Below, in pieces: positions 56,716-64,000 of a stretch of 64,000 nucleotides of DNA (positions within the stretch are counted from its first letter, which is position 1; the number at the start of each line of letters is the position of its first letter). Position numbers and translations under genes: made by a program. This DNA comes from Solirubrobacteraceae bacterium (GTDB lineage Bacteria > Actinomycetota > Thermoleophilia > Solirubrobacterales > Solirubrobacteraceae). The stretch lies in the NCBI GenBank assembly GCA_025934395.1, contig JAICYC010000001.1, positions 59,985 through 123,984 on the forward strand. Direction: 5' to 3'. The notes beneath the pieces are model-generated. The model ran no database searches. It was given only the letters and a program-made list of their open reading frames with translations, and was not told the DNA's origin.

Positions 56716-58268
56716 GCCTGACCCTTATCACGGGCGGCACGCGCTCGGGCAAGAGCCTGCGCGCCGAGGCGCTGGCCGGCGCCGGCGGGCGGGCCGTGCG
56801 ATACGTGGCGACCGCGGATCCGGGCGACTCTTCGATGGCCGCACGCATCGCCGCACACGTGGCGCGCCGGCCGGTGGCGTGGACGACCGTGCAGGCCAAC
56901 GGCAGGCTCGCCGATGCGCTCGGTCCGGACGACGGCGCCTGCGTGCTGGTCGACGGTCTCGGCGTGTGGCTGGCGCGCCTGCTGCACGATGGCGGCGCGT
57001 TCGCGGACGACGCCGCCCTTGCGCGCGTGCGCGACGCGGTGCTCGGCGATGTGGACGTTCTGGTCGCTGCGAGCGCCGAGCGCTCCGTGGTCGTCGTTGC
57101 CGAGGAGGCCGGGCAGGGGCTGCTGCCGATCGAGCGCGGCTCACGCGCGTGGCTCGACCTGCTGGGCGACGCGGTGCAGCGCCTGGCCGCGGAGGCGCAG
57201 CGCGTCGAGCTGGTGGTGGCCGGCCGGCCGCTGGTGGTCGTCGGCGCGCCCGCGGCGCTCGACGGGCTCCGCTCACATGGTGATCAGCTCGCGCGCTCAG
57301 GCCACGCCGACCACGCCGTGACCGTGGTGGCCGGCGGGCCGCCGCCGTGGCTGCGCGAGGAGCTCGAGGCGGCGCTGGCGGACCTCGCCGCCTCCTATCC
57401 CGACGAGTCCGGCGCGGTGAAGGCACTGGCCGCTCTGCACGGCCGTGATCCTGCCGAGATCGTGCCGACCAATGGCGCCGCCGAGGCGCTCTGGTTGTTG
57501 CCCGCCGCGCTGCGCCCGTCGCTTGCCGCGTGCGTGCACCCAGGCTTCACCGAGGGCGAGGCGGCGCTGCGCGCGCATGGCCTGCCGGTGCTGCGTGTGC
57601 TGCGCGATCCTGAGCGCGGCTTTGCGCTGGACCCGGCCGCCGTGCCCGACGCGGCCGACCTCGTGCTGGTGGGCAACCCCGCGTCGCCGTCCGGCACCCT
57701 CGATCGCGCCGCCGCTGTGCTGGCCCTGCGCCGTCCCGGCCGCACGGTCGTGGTGGACGAGGCCTACATGGATCTGGTGCCCGGGGAGCCCGGGAGCCTG
57801 GTCCGCGACGCGCTGGAGGATGTGATCGTGGTGCGCAGCTTGACCAAGTCGCTCTCGATCCCGGGCGTGCGCGCGGGCTACGCCGTCGCCCCGCCAGCGC
57901 TCGCCGAGCAGCTGCGCGCGGTGCGCCCCGCGTGGTCGGTGAACGCGTTCGCGCTGGCTGCGCTGACGGCCGCCGCGCGCCGCCCAGAGGAGCTGGCGGG
58001 CGTCGCCGAGCGCGCGAGCGCCGAGCGCGAGGACCTGGTGCGCGGCCTGTGCGACATCGCAAGGCTGCGCCTGTGGCCGTCCAGCACGAACTTCGTCCTG
58101 GTATGGGTGCCGGACGGGCCGCGCGTGGCGAGCGCGATGCGCGAGCGCGGCATCGCGGTGCGCCCCGCCGCCTCCTTCCCGGGGCTCGGCCCCTCCTACC
58201 TGCGCCTGACCGCGCGCGCTCCCGAGCAGAACGCACGCCTCGTCGCGGCGCTCGGGGAGTGCGTGTGA
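56712..58268 (+). CDS. cobU-cobD: CobU-CobD fusion: cobinamide kinase/guanylyltransferase + threonine-phosphate decarboxylase
   Basis: 518 residues in one uninterrupted frame from ATG at 56712. Residues 1-185 are CobU: P-loop ITGGTRSGKS, RYVATADPGDSSMAARIAAHVARRP, VLVDGLGVWLARLL, VVVAEEAGQGLLP. Residues ~200-518 are a PLP-dependent class I aminotransferase-fold CobD-type enzyme: YPDESGAVKALAALHG, TNGAAEALWLLPAAL, NPASPSGTLD, VDEAYMDL and Lys in RSLTKSLSIPGVRAGY. The first half activates cobinamide with GTP; the second makes aminopropanol phosphate from threonine phosphate. No stop or start separates them. I have not met this pairing as a single protein. Confidence 0.88.
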   Translation: MSLTLITGGTRSGKSLRAEALAGAGGRAVRYVATADPGDSSMAARIAAHVARRPVAWTTVQANGRLADALGPDDGACVLVDGLGVWLARLLHDGGAFADDAALARVRDAVLGDVDVLVAASAERSVVVVAEEAGQGLLPIERGSRAWLDLLGDAVQRLAAEAQRVELVVAGRPLVVVGAPAALDGLRSHGDQLARSGHADHAVTVVAGGPPPWLREELEAALADLAASYPDESGAVKALAALHGRDPAEIVPTNGAAEALWLLPAALRPSLAACVHPGFTEGEAALRAHGLPVLRVLRDPERGFALDPAAVPDAADLVLVGNPASPSGTLDRAAAVLALRRPGRTVVVDEAYMDLVPGEPGSLVRDALEDVIVVRSLTKSLSIPGVRAGYAVAPPALAEQLRAVRPAWSVNAFALAALTAAARRPEELAGVAERASAEREDLVRGLCDIARLRLWPSSTNFVLVWVPDGPRVASAMRERGIAVRPAASFPGLGPSYLRLTARAPEQNARLVAALGECV

Positions 58269-59461
58269 TCACGGTCGTCGGCATCGGCGCGGACGGCTGG
58301 GCGGGCCTCGGCGAGAGCGCGCGCGCCGCGATCATCGGCGCGGACACGATCGTCGGCTCCCCACGCCAGCTCGCGCTGCTGCCCGACATCGACGCTACGC
58401 CGTACCCCTGGCCTTCGCCGATCGACCCTCTGGTCGACGAGCTGGTGGCGAGCGAAAGCGGCGGCGCCGTGTGCGTGCTCGCGAGCGGCGACCCGATGCT
58501 CCATGGGATCGGCGCCACGCTCGCCCGCAGGCTTGGGCCAGAACGGCTGACGGTGCACCCGCACCCGTCGGCCTTCGCGCTGGCGTGCGCGCGTCTGGGG
58601 TGGCCGCAGACCGAGGCGGATCTCGCGAGTGCCGTGGGCCGTCCGCCCGAGGTGCTGGCGGCGCTGCTGCAGCCCGGCCGCCGCATCGTGGCCTACGTGG
58701 CGGGCGCCGACGGTGCGGCGAGCGTGGCGCGCGTGCTGCGCGAGCGCGGCTTCGGGCCGAGCCGCTTCGTGGTGATGGAGCATCTCGGCGGCGAGGCCGA
58801 GCGGATCGTGGACACGAGCGCCGCTGCCTGGGGCGACTCGCGGGCCGACCCGCTTCACTCGGTGGCGATCGAGTGTCGAGCCGAGCCGGGCGCACGGGTG
58901 CTCGCGCGCGGCCCAGGCCTGCCCGACTGCGCCTACGAGAGCGACGGGCAGCTGACCAAGTGGGCGGTGCGGGCGGTGAGCCTGGCGGCGTTGCGCCCCG
59001 GGCCGGGCCTGCTGCTTTGGGACGTCGGCGCAGGCAGCGGCTCAATCGGCATCGAGTGGCTGCGCGCGGAGCCGCGTGCCCGCGCGATCGCAATCGAGTC
59101 GAACGCGCAACGGGCCGAGACCATCGCCGCCAACGCGCTCCGCCTCGGAGTGCCGGCGCTGAGCGTCCGCGAGGGCCACGCGCCCGCCGCACTCGACGGC
59201 CTCGAGCAGCCGGATGCGACCTTCGTGGGCGGCGGTGTGAGCGCGCCGGGGCTGCTGGCTGCCTGCTGGGAGGCGCTTCGCCCCGGCGGGCGGATCGTGG
59301 CAAACGCGGTGACGCTCGAGGGCGAGCGGGCCCTGCAGGTAGCCCGCGCCGACCACGGCGGCTCACTCGTGCGCCTCGAGGTGAGCCACGCCGAGCCCAT
59401 CGGCGGCTTCGAGTCCTGGCGGGCGCAGCGTCCCGTCACCCAGTGGAGCGCGGAAAAGTGA
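58265..59461 (+). CDS. cobL: Precorrin-6B methylase/decarboxylase (CbiE-CbiT fusion)
   Basis: 398 residues from GTG at 58265. The N-terminal tetrapyrrole methylase domain (ITVVGIGADGWAGLGESARAAIIGADTIVGSPRQLALLP, VLASGDPMLHGIGATLARRLG) is CbiE-like. The C-terminal class I methyltransferase (LTKWAVRAVSLAALRPGPGLLLWDVGAGSGSIGIEWL, ATFVGGGVSAPGLLAACWEALRPGGRIVANAVTLEGE) is CbiT-like. Together they methylate C-5 and C-15 and decarboxylate ring C. GTGA overlaps at both ends. Confidence 0.93.
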   Translation: MITVVGIGADGWAGLGESARAAIIGADTIVGSPRQLALLPDIDATPYPWPSPIDPLVDELVASESGGAVCVLASGDPMLHGIGATLARRLGPERLTVHPHPSAFALACARLGWPQTEADLASAVGRPPEVLAALLQPGRRIVAYVAGADGAASVARVLRERGFGPSRFVVMEHLGGEAERIVDTSAAAWGDSRADPLHSVAIECRAEPGARVLARGPGLPDCAYESDGQLTKWAVRAVSLAALRPGPGLLLWDVGAGSGSIGIEWLRAEPRARAIAIESNAQRAETIAANALRLGVPALSVREGHAPAALDGLEQPDATFVGGGVSAPGLLAACWEALRPGGRIVANAVTLEGERALQVARADHGGSLVRLEVSHAEPIGGFESWRAQRPVTQWSAEK

Positions 59462-60240
59462 CCGTGCACTTCATCGGCGCGGGCCCGGGCGCGCCCGATC
59501 TGCTCACGCTGCGCGCGCATAGGCTGATCGCCGAGTCGCCCGTGTGCCTCTACGCCGGCTCGCTCATCCCGACCGAGGTGCTCGCCCACGCACCGAAGGA
59601 CGCGCGCGTGATCGACACGCAGCACCTCGACCTCGGCCAGATAGTCGCCGAGTACGAGCGAGCCCACGGACGAAGCCACGACGTCGCCCGGCTGCACTCC
59701 GGCGACCTCTCGATCCACAGCGCGGCCGCCGAGCAGATGCGCCGGCTCGACGCGCTCGGCATCCCCTGGGATGTGACGCCCGGCGTGCCCGCTTTCGCCG
59801 CCGCCGCTGCCGCGCTAAGGCGCGAGCTGACCGTGCCCTGCGTGGCGCAAACGGTGATCATCACCCGTCACGGCAGGCGCGCCTCGCCGATGCCAGACGG
59901 TGAGGGCCTGGCCGGCCTCGCCGAGCACGGCGCCACGCTGGTGGTGCACCTGGGCGCACGGGCGATCGACGAGATCGCGGCCACGCTCGAGCCTCACTAT
60001 GGCGCCGACTGCCCGGCGGCGGTGGTTGCGCGCGCGAGCTGGCCCGACGAGCTCGTGCTCCGCGGCACGCTCGCAACGATCGCGGACGCCGTGCGCGAAG
60101 CGGGCGTGAAACGCAGCGCCACGATCATTGTGGGCCCGGCCCTGGCCGCCGAGGGCTTCCGCGACAGCCACCTGTACTCGCACAGCCGCGAGCGGCCCGT
60201 CAGCTCCGCGGCGAGCGGCGCAGCAGATAGGTGTCCATGA
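59458..60240 (+). CDS. cobM: Precorrin-4 C11-methyltransferase
   Basis: 260 residues from GTG at 59458. VHFIGAGPGAPDLLTLRAHRLIAESPVCLYAGSLIP, RLHSGDLSIHSAAAEQMRRLDALGIPWDVTPGVPAFAAAAAAL, QTVIITRHGRRASPMP, LVVHLGARAIDEI and RGTLATIADAVREAGVKRSATIIVG are characteristic of CobM/CbiF. The 3' end overlaps the convergent cobF by 41 bp. Confidence 0.94.
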   Translation: MTVHFIGAGPGAPDLLTLRAHRLIAESPVCLYAGSLIPTEVLAHAPKDARVIDTQHLDLGQIVAEYERAHGRSHDVARLHSGDLSIHSAAAEQMRRLDALGIPWDVTPGVPAFAAAAAALRRELTVPCVAQTVIITRHGRRASPMPDGEGLAGLAEHGATLVVHLGARAIDEIAATLEPHYGADCPAAVVARASWPDELVLRGTLATIADAVREAGVKRSATIIVGPALAAEGFRDSHLYSHSRERPVSSAASGAADRCP

Positions 60241-60961
60241 CCCAGCCCTTGCGCTCACGCGCCTCGCTGCGCAGCTTCCGGATCTCCTCTGCCACCTCGC
60301 CGACGCGCCCCGAGCGCAAGATCTCGTCCTCGGTGCCCAGGTACGCGCCCCAGTAGATGTCCACCTCGTCGCCGGCGAAGCGGGTGAAGGCGCAGTCGGA
60401 GTCGAGCATCACGACCACGTCGTCGGCGCCCTCGGGCCAGCCGGCCGACAGGCGCCGCCCGGTGGTGATCTGCACCGCGCCGCCGACGCGGTTGAACGCG
60501 ATCCGCTGGCGTGCTGCCAGCGCCTGCGGGCTGCTGATGCCGGGGATCACCTCGTGAGCGAACTCCAGGTTCCCGCGCGCGAGAACCTGATCGATTACCG
60601 CCAGCGTGCTGTCGTAGATCGCCGGGTCGCCCCAGACGAGGAATGCGCCGCAGCCGTCGTCGCGGAGCTCCCCGGCGATCGCCTTCTCCCACACCTCCGC
60701 GCGCTTGGCTCGCCACTCCTCCACGGCCTCGCGATAGGCGGGCGACGAGCGGTCACGCGCGGGGTCGGGCAGCGCCACCGTGCGCGGGCTGCCCTCCACG
60801 TAGCGCTCGAGGATCTCGTGGCGCAGGCGAACCAGCTCGTCGGTCTCGGCCCGCTTCTCGGCTACGAACACTACGTCGGCGCGGTTCAGCGCCTTGATCG
60901 CCTGCACGGTCACGTGCTCGGGATCGCCCGCGCCGACGCCGACGAGGAGGACGGTCCTCAC
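60200..60961 (-). CDS. cobF: Precorrin-6A synthase (deacetylating)
   Basis: 253 residues from GTG at 60961. CobF features: VLLVGVGAGDPEHVTVQAIKALNRADVVFVAEKRAETDELVRLRHEIL, FLVWGDPAIYDSTLAVIDQVL, FAHEVIPGISSPQALAARQRIAFNRVGGAVQITTGRRL, DIYWGAYLGTEDEIL. It methylates C-1 and removes acetate, a step unique to the aerobic pathway. It is the only gene inverted within the rightward run. Its start is just 2 bp from the cobK start and its end overlaps cobM. Confidence 0.93.
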   Translation of the reverse strand: MRTVLLVGVGAGDPEHVTVQAIKALNRADVVFVAEKRAETDELVRLRHEILERYVEGSPRTVALPDPARDRSSPAYREAVEEWRAKRAEVWEKAIAGELRDDGCGAFLVWGDPAIYDSTLAVIDQVLARGNLEFAHEVIPGISSPQALAARQRIAFNRVGGAVQITTGRRLSAGWPEGADDVVVMLDSDCAFTRFAGDEVDIYWGAYLGTEDEILRSGRVGEVAEEIRKLRSEARERKGWVMDTYLLRRSPRS

Positions 60962-60963
60962 CG

Positions 60964-61701
60964 GTGATCCTGATCCTGGGAGGCACGGCAGAGGCGCGCG
61001 AGCTGGCCACGGCGCTCGACGAGGCTGCCATCGCGGTGACCTCGTCGCTGGCGGGCCGCGTGTCGAACCCGAAGCTGCCCGCGGGCGGGGTGCGCAGCGG
61101 CGGCTTCGGCGGCCCAGCAGCGCTGGCCGACTGGTTGCGCGGCAACGACGTGATCGCGACTGTGGACGCCACCCACCCGTTCGCGGAGCGCATATCGGCC
61201 TCTGTCGCACAGGCCTGTCCCGCCACAGGCGTGCCGCTGCTGCGGCTTGAGCGCCCGAGCTGGAGCGAGCGGCAAGGCGACGACTGGAGACGGGTGCCCG
61301 ACCTCCGGGCTGCCGCTGCGCTGATCGCGCCGCTCGGGAAGCGCGTGCTGCTGACAACCGGCCGCCAGGGGCTGGCCGCCTTCGCGAAAGTGGACCAGGC
61401 GTGGTTCCTCGTGCGCTGCGTGGAGCCGCCGCCGCCGCCGCTCCCGCCGCGCCACATGTTGGCGCTCGACCGCGGCCCTTACACCCTCGAAGGCGAGCTG
61501 GGCCTGATCGACCGGCACCACATCGACCTGGTGGTGACGAAGGACAGCGGCGGCAGGCACACCGAGGCGAAGCTCGACGCCGCACGCGAGCGCGCGCTGC
61601 CGGTGATCATGGTTGACCGCCCGCCCCGTCCCGAGGTGAACTCGGTCGCGACGGTGGCCGAGGCGTTCGAGTGGGCTCGCCGGCATGCTCAGGCTGGGTA
61701 G
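60964..61701 (+). CDS. cobK: Precorrin-6A reductase
   Basis: 245 residues from GTG at 60964. LILGGTAEARELATAL at the start, GRVSNPKLPAGGVRSGGFGG, VDATHPFAERISASVAQAC, LRLERPSWSERQGDDWRRVPDL, LTTGRQGLAAFAKV, DLVVTKDSGGRHTEAKLDAARERALPVIMVDRP are CobK/CbiJ hallmarks. Reduces the macrocycle using NADPH. It lies between two leftward genes with no room for its own promoter upstream other than inside cobF. Confidence 0.92.
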   Translation: MILILGGTAEARELATALDEAAIAVTSSLAGRVSNPKLPAGGVRSGGFGGPAALADWLRGNDVIATVDATHPFAERISASVAQACPATGVPLLRLERPSWSERQGDDWRRVPDLRAAAALIAPLGKRVLLTTGRQGLAAFAKVDQAWFLVRCVEPPPPPLPPRHMLALDRGPYTLEGELGLIDRHHIDLVVTKDSGGRHTEAKLDAARERALPVIMVDRPPRPEVNSVATVAEAFEWARRHAQAG

Positions 61702-63170
61702 CGCCGCGGCGTGTACACGAGCCGAGGCTCCCCGGGCACGATCCGCGTGGTGGAGGAGCCGACGATCAGCAGCGTGCGCATGTCCACCACGTCGGACTCG
61801 AGCTGTCCGAGCGTGGTGACAACCACCGACTCGGCCTCGCTGCCCACAGCTCGCGCCACCACCACCGGGGTGGACGGCGCCCGCTGCTCGCTGAGCACCT
61901 CGATCGCCCGCGCGAGCTGCTCGCGGCGCGTCCGCGACGCCGGGTTGTAGAGCGCCAGCACCATGTCCGCCTCACAGGCAGCGCGCAGCCGGCGCTCGAC
62001 GATCTCCCACGGCTTGAGGTGGTCTGAGAGCGAGACCACACAGAAATCGTGGCCGAGCGGCGCTCCCGCGCGCGCCGCGGCGGCCTGCATCGCCGACAGC
62101 CCCGGCACCACGCGCACCTCCAAGCCCGCGTACTGCCCGTTGCCATCCTCCAAGGCCTCGAGCACGGCCGAGGCCATCGCGAAGATCCCGGGGTCGCCCG
62201 AGGACACCACCGCCACGCGTGACCCGCCGGCGGCGAGCTCGAGCGCATGGCGCGCGCGCTCGGCCTCCACCCGGTTCTCGCTCGAGTGCCGGCGCTGGCC
62301 GCGCCGGCGCGGCACGCGCGCGAGATAGGTCTCATACCCCACCAGCTCGTCCGCCGAGGCCAGCTCCGCCTGCGCTTCCGGGGTGAGCCAATGCGGCCCT
62401 GCCGGTCCCAGTCCGACCACCGACACGCTGCCTGCGTGACCGTCCGGGCTCGCCCGGCCGGTCACGGTCGGCACCAGCACGAGGGACATGTAGGGCACCG
62501 AGCCATCGACCTCGCTCAGCGGTGCGATCCGCTCGCCGAGGCCGCTCGCACGCTCCACGTAGATCCCGCGTCGCGCCACCCCCGCTCGCTCGGCCGCCTC
62601 GCGTACGCCGTCGAAGTTGCGGCCGAGCTTCATCACCACCGCCGCGTCGCTGCTCTGAAGCCGCGCCGCAAGGACATCCGGTGCCAGCGTTCCCGGCAGC
62701 ACCACGAGGACGTCGTCGCGCTTGGCCAGCGGCGCGCCTGCCGCGGCGGCGGCGGCGCAGAACGCGGTCACCCCCGCTACGACGTCGGTCTCATACCGCT
62801 CGGCCAGCCGCTCGTGCAGGTACATGTAGGAGCCGTAGAAGAACGGGTCGCCCTCGCACAGCACGGCAACGTCCCGGCCCGCGTCGAGCTGCTCGGCCAC
62901 GCGCGCGGACGACTCGTCGTAGAAGTCGCGCAGCGCGCCCTCGTAGCCCTCGGGGTGGTCGGTCTCCTCCGTGGTCACCGGGTAGCTGAGTGCCAGCTCG
63001 AGCTGCTCGGCGCGCAGATATGGCGCGGCCGCGGCGCGCGCGATGCTGCGCCCATGGCGGGCCACCGGATAGGCGACAACGTCGGCCTCCTCGACCACGC
63101 GCCGCGCCTTGATCGTCATGAGCTCGGGGTCGCCTGGCCCCACGCCCACGCCGAACAGCCGCCCGCTCAT
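61689..63170 (-). CDS. cobIJ: CobI-CobJ fusion (precorrin-2 C20 / precorrin-3B C17 methyltransferases)
   Basis: 493 residues from ATG at 63170. Residues ~1-240 are CobI: LFGVGVGPGDPELMTIKARRVVEEADVVAYP, VAVLCEGDPFFYGSYMYLHERL, VVAGVTAFCAAAAAAG. Residues ~250-493 are CobJ: SVSVVGLGPAGPHWLTPEAQAELASADELVGYETYLARV, RVAVVSSGDPGIFAMASAVLEAL, VVPGLSAMQAAAARAGAPLGHDFCVVSLSDHLKPW, LALYNPASRTRREQL. The same fusion is usual in actinobacteria. Leftward, 1 bp after the cobH stop. Confidence 0.94.
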   Translation of the reverse strand: MSGRLFGVGVGPGDPELMTIKARRVVEEADVVAYPVARHGRSIARAAAAPYLRAEQLELALSYPVTTEETDHPEGYEGALRDFYDESSARVAEQLDAGRDVAVLCEGDPFFYGSYMYLHERLAERYETDVVAGVTAFCAAAAAAGAPLAKRDDVLVVLPGTLAPDVLAARLQSSDAAVVMKLGRNFDGVREAAERAGVARRGIYVERASGLGERIAPLSEVDGSVPYMSLVLVPTVTGRASPDGHAGSVSVVGLGPAGPHWLTPEAQAELASADELVGYETYLARVPRRRGQRRHSSENRVEAERARHALELAAGGSRVAVVSSGDPGIFAMASAVLEALEDGNGQYAGLEVRVVPGLSAMQAAAARAGAPLGHDFCVVSLSDHLKPWEIVERRLRAACEADMVLALYNPASRTRREQLARAIEVLSEQRAPSTPVVVARAVGSEAESVVVTTLGQLESDVVDMRTLLIVGSSTTRIVPGEPRLVYTPRRYPA

Positions 63171-63171
63171 C

Positions 63172-63798
63172 TCACTCGGCCTCACATGCGAGCGCGTTGA
63201 CTGCGGCGGCGGCGATCGCGCTGCCGCCGCGCCGGCCGCGCACGATCAGGTACCCGACGCCGGACGGGTCCGCCGCCAGGGCGTCCTTCGACTCTGCGGC
63301 TCCGACGAAGCCGACCGGGACCCCGATCACGGCGGCCGGCCGCGGCACGCCCTCGGCGAGCAGCTCGAGCAGCCGGAACAGCGCGGTGGGGGCGTTGCCC
63401 ACAGCCACGAGCGAGCCCTCGAGGCGCTCGCGCCACAGCTCGAGCGCAGCGGCAGTGCGGGTCGTGCCGAGCTCGGCCGCCAGCCCCGGCACCGCCGGGT
63501 CATCCAGCGTGCACACCACGTCGTTGTCCGCCGGGAGCCGCTTGCGGGTAACGCCCGACGCAACCATCCGCGTGTCGCACAGCACGGGAGCGCCACTTCG
63601 CAGCGCCGCGCTGGCCGCCGCGCCGAAGCCGTCGGAGGTCTCGATGTCGTCCACCAGGTCTGGCATCCCGCAGGCGTGGATCATGCGCACCACGGTGCGC
63701 GACAGCACTGGGTCGAGCCCGTCGAGGTCCGCCTCGGCACGGATCGTGGCGAACGACTGCCTGTAGATCTCGGCGCCGTCGCGGATGTAGGTGCTCAT
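63172..63798 (-). CDS. cobH: Precorrin-8X methylmutase
   Basis: 208 residues. [45 protein letters not shown] with the catalytic His of MIHACGM, then [67 protein letters not shown] and [22 protein letters not shown]. Moves the C-11 methyl to C-12, giving hydrogenobyrinate. ATGA overlap with the upstream gene. Confidence 0.95.
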   Translation of the reverse strand: MSTYIRDGAEIYRQSFATIRAEADLDGLDPVLSRTVVRMIHACGMPDLVDDIETSDGFGAAASAALRSGAPVLCDTRMVASGVTRKRLPADNDVVCTLDDPAVPGLAAELGTTRTAAALELWRERLEGSLVAVGNAPTALFRLLELLAEGVPRPAAVIGVPVGFVGAAESKDALAADPSGVGYLIVRGRRGGSAIAAAAVNALACEAE

Positions 63799-64000
63799 GC
63801 GAGCACCGCCAGCGCATCGCGCAGGTCCTGTGCGATGCGCTCGTCCTCGCTGTCACGGACCGACAGGGCGCCGCCGTCCAACGCGGCCACGGCGATCGGC
63901 TGGCGCGGGCGCTCGCCGCAGCGCCGCCCGCAGGCGGCCCAGTGCTCGGCCCGCGAGTCCGGTCCGCGCGACCTCGCGCGGACCGCCGCCGCAGCACGCA
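63795..64000 (-). CDS. cobG: Precorrin-3B synthase, C-terminal fragment
   Basis: Only the last ~68 residues are in the window; the frame is open to base 64000. [36 protein letters not shown] resembles the final Fe-S/siroheme cysteine motif (H-x-GC-x3-C) and tail of CobG, the oxygen-dependent ring-contraction enzyme family. The histidine and Cys-x3-Cys spacing are kept, while the usual SGCE is AACG. The ATGA overlap with cobH places it first of the known leftward genes. The short fragment limits certainty. Confidence 0.6.
   Translation of the reverse strand, partial: RAAAAVRARSRGPDSRAEHWAACGRRCGERPRQPIAVAALDGGALSVRDSEDERIAQDLRDALAVLA

Noticed and set aside
1..64000. CRISPR arrays and insertion sequences
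   Set aside because: No regularly spaced repeats, no cas genes, no transposase motifs seen on either strand.

Overview
The window is about 70% G+C, its genes are packed end to end with many GTG starts and 4-base stop/start overlaps, and its gene families are actinobacterial. I read it as chromosomal DNA of an actinobacterium, most likely class Thermoleophilia (Solirubrobacterales-like). The placement is inferred from gene content and style, not from a marker gene.

Region 1 (1-18,732) is ordinary chromosome: the end of an agmatine deiminase; a SipW/archaeal-type signal peptidase next to its probable small secreted substrate, with a cupredoxin remnant beside them; an ExoD-like membrane protein; a MarR-PDZ fusion regulator divergent from an HtrA-type protease; a YmdB-type phosphodiesterase; MFS, HxlR, TetR, GNAT and GGDEF-EAL genes; and two tRNA-Ala genes (CGC at 16,047-16,119, UGC at 18,659-18,731).

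Region 2 (18,690-42,261) is a 23.5 kb island inserted in the 3' end of tRNA-Ala(UGC). A 43-bp piece of the tRNA is repeated exactly at the far end (42,219-42,261). Its left third holds two winged-helix proteins, a frame-broken nuclease-like gene, and an XRE repressor + ImmA/IrrE protease pair. These are divergent from an operon for a ubiquitin-like protein, an E2-fold protein with no cysteine at all, and a JAB protease fused to an E1 enzyme, followed by an RNase H-fold protein and a Ser/Thr kinase. Two matching 16-bp inverted repeats lie between the divergent operons. This looks like an inducible, probably defence-related ubiquitin-like system and is the most interesting part of the window. 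The rest of the island holds a prepilin peptidase with a membrane-anchored SARP regulator, a TetR/methyltransferase unit, SCO1, Lgt, an ArsR-rhodanese operon (two methyltransferases, DUF4395, adenylate cyclase) divergent from a persulfide-dioxygenase-like protein and an MFS transporter, and several SRPBCC/ArsR/VOC genes. No integrase is visible.

Region 3 (42,478-64,000) is a near-complete aerobic (late cobalt insertion) cobalamin cluster. CobS and a BluB-CobT fusion run leftward. An adenosylcobalamin riboswitch precedes a rightward operon: ribazole phosphatase, CbiB, CobQ, CobN, a fused ChlI-ChlD chelatase subunit, CobO, an ApgM-like phosphomutase-fold protein, CobB, a CobU-CobD fusion, CobL and CobM. 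CobF is inverted, CobK is rightward, and CobIJ, CobH and CobG (cut by the window end) run leftward. Together they cover precorrin-2 to adenosylcobalamin, including lower-ligand synthesis and the aminopropanol arm. The threonine kinase is the visible hole, and the ApgM-like gene is a candidate for it.
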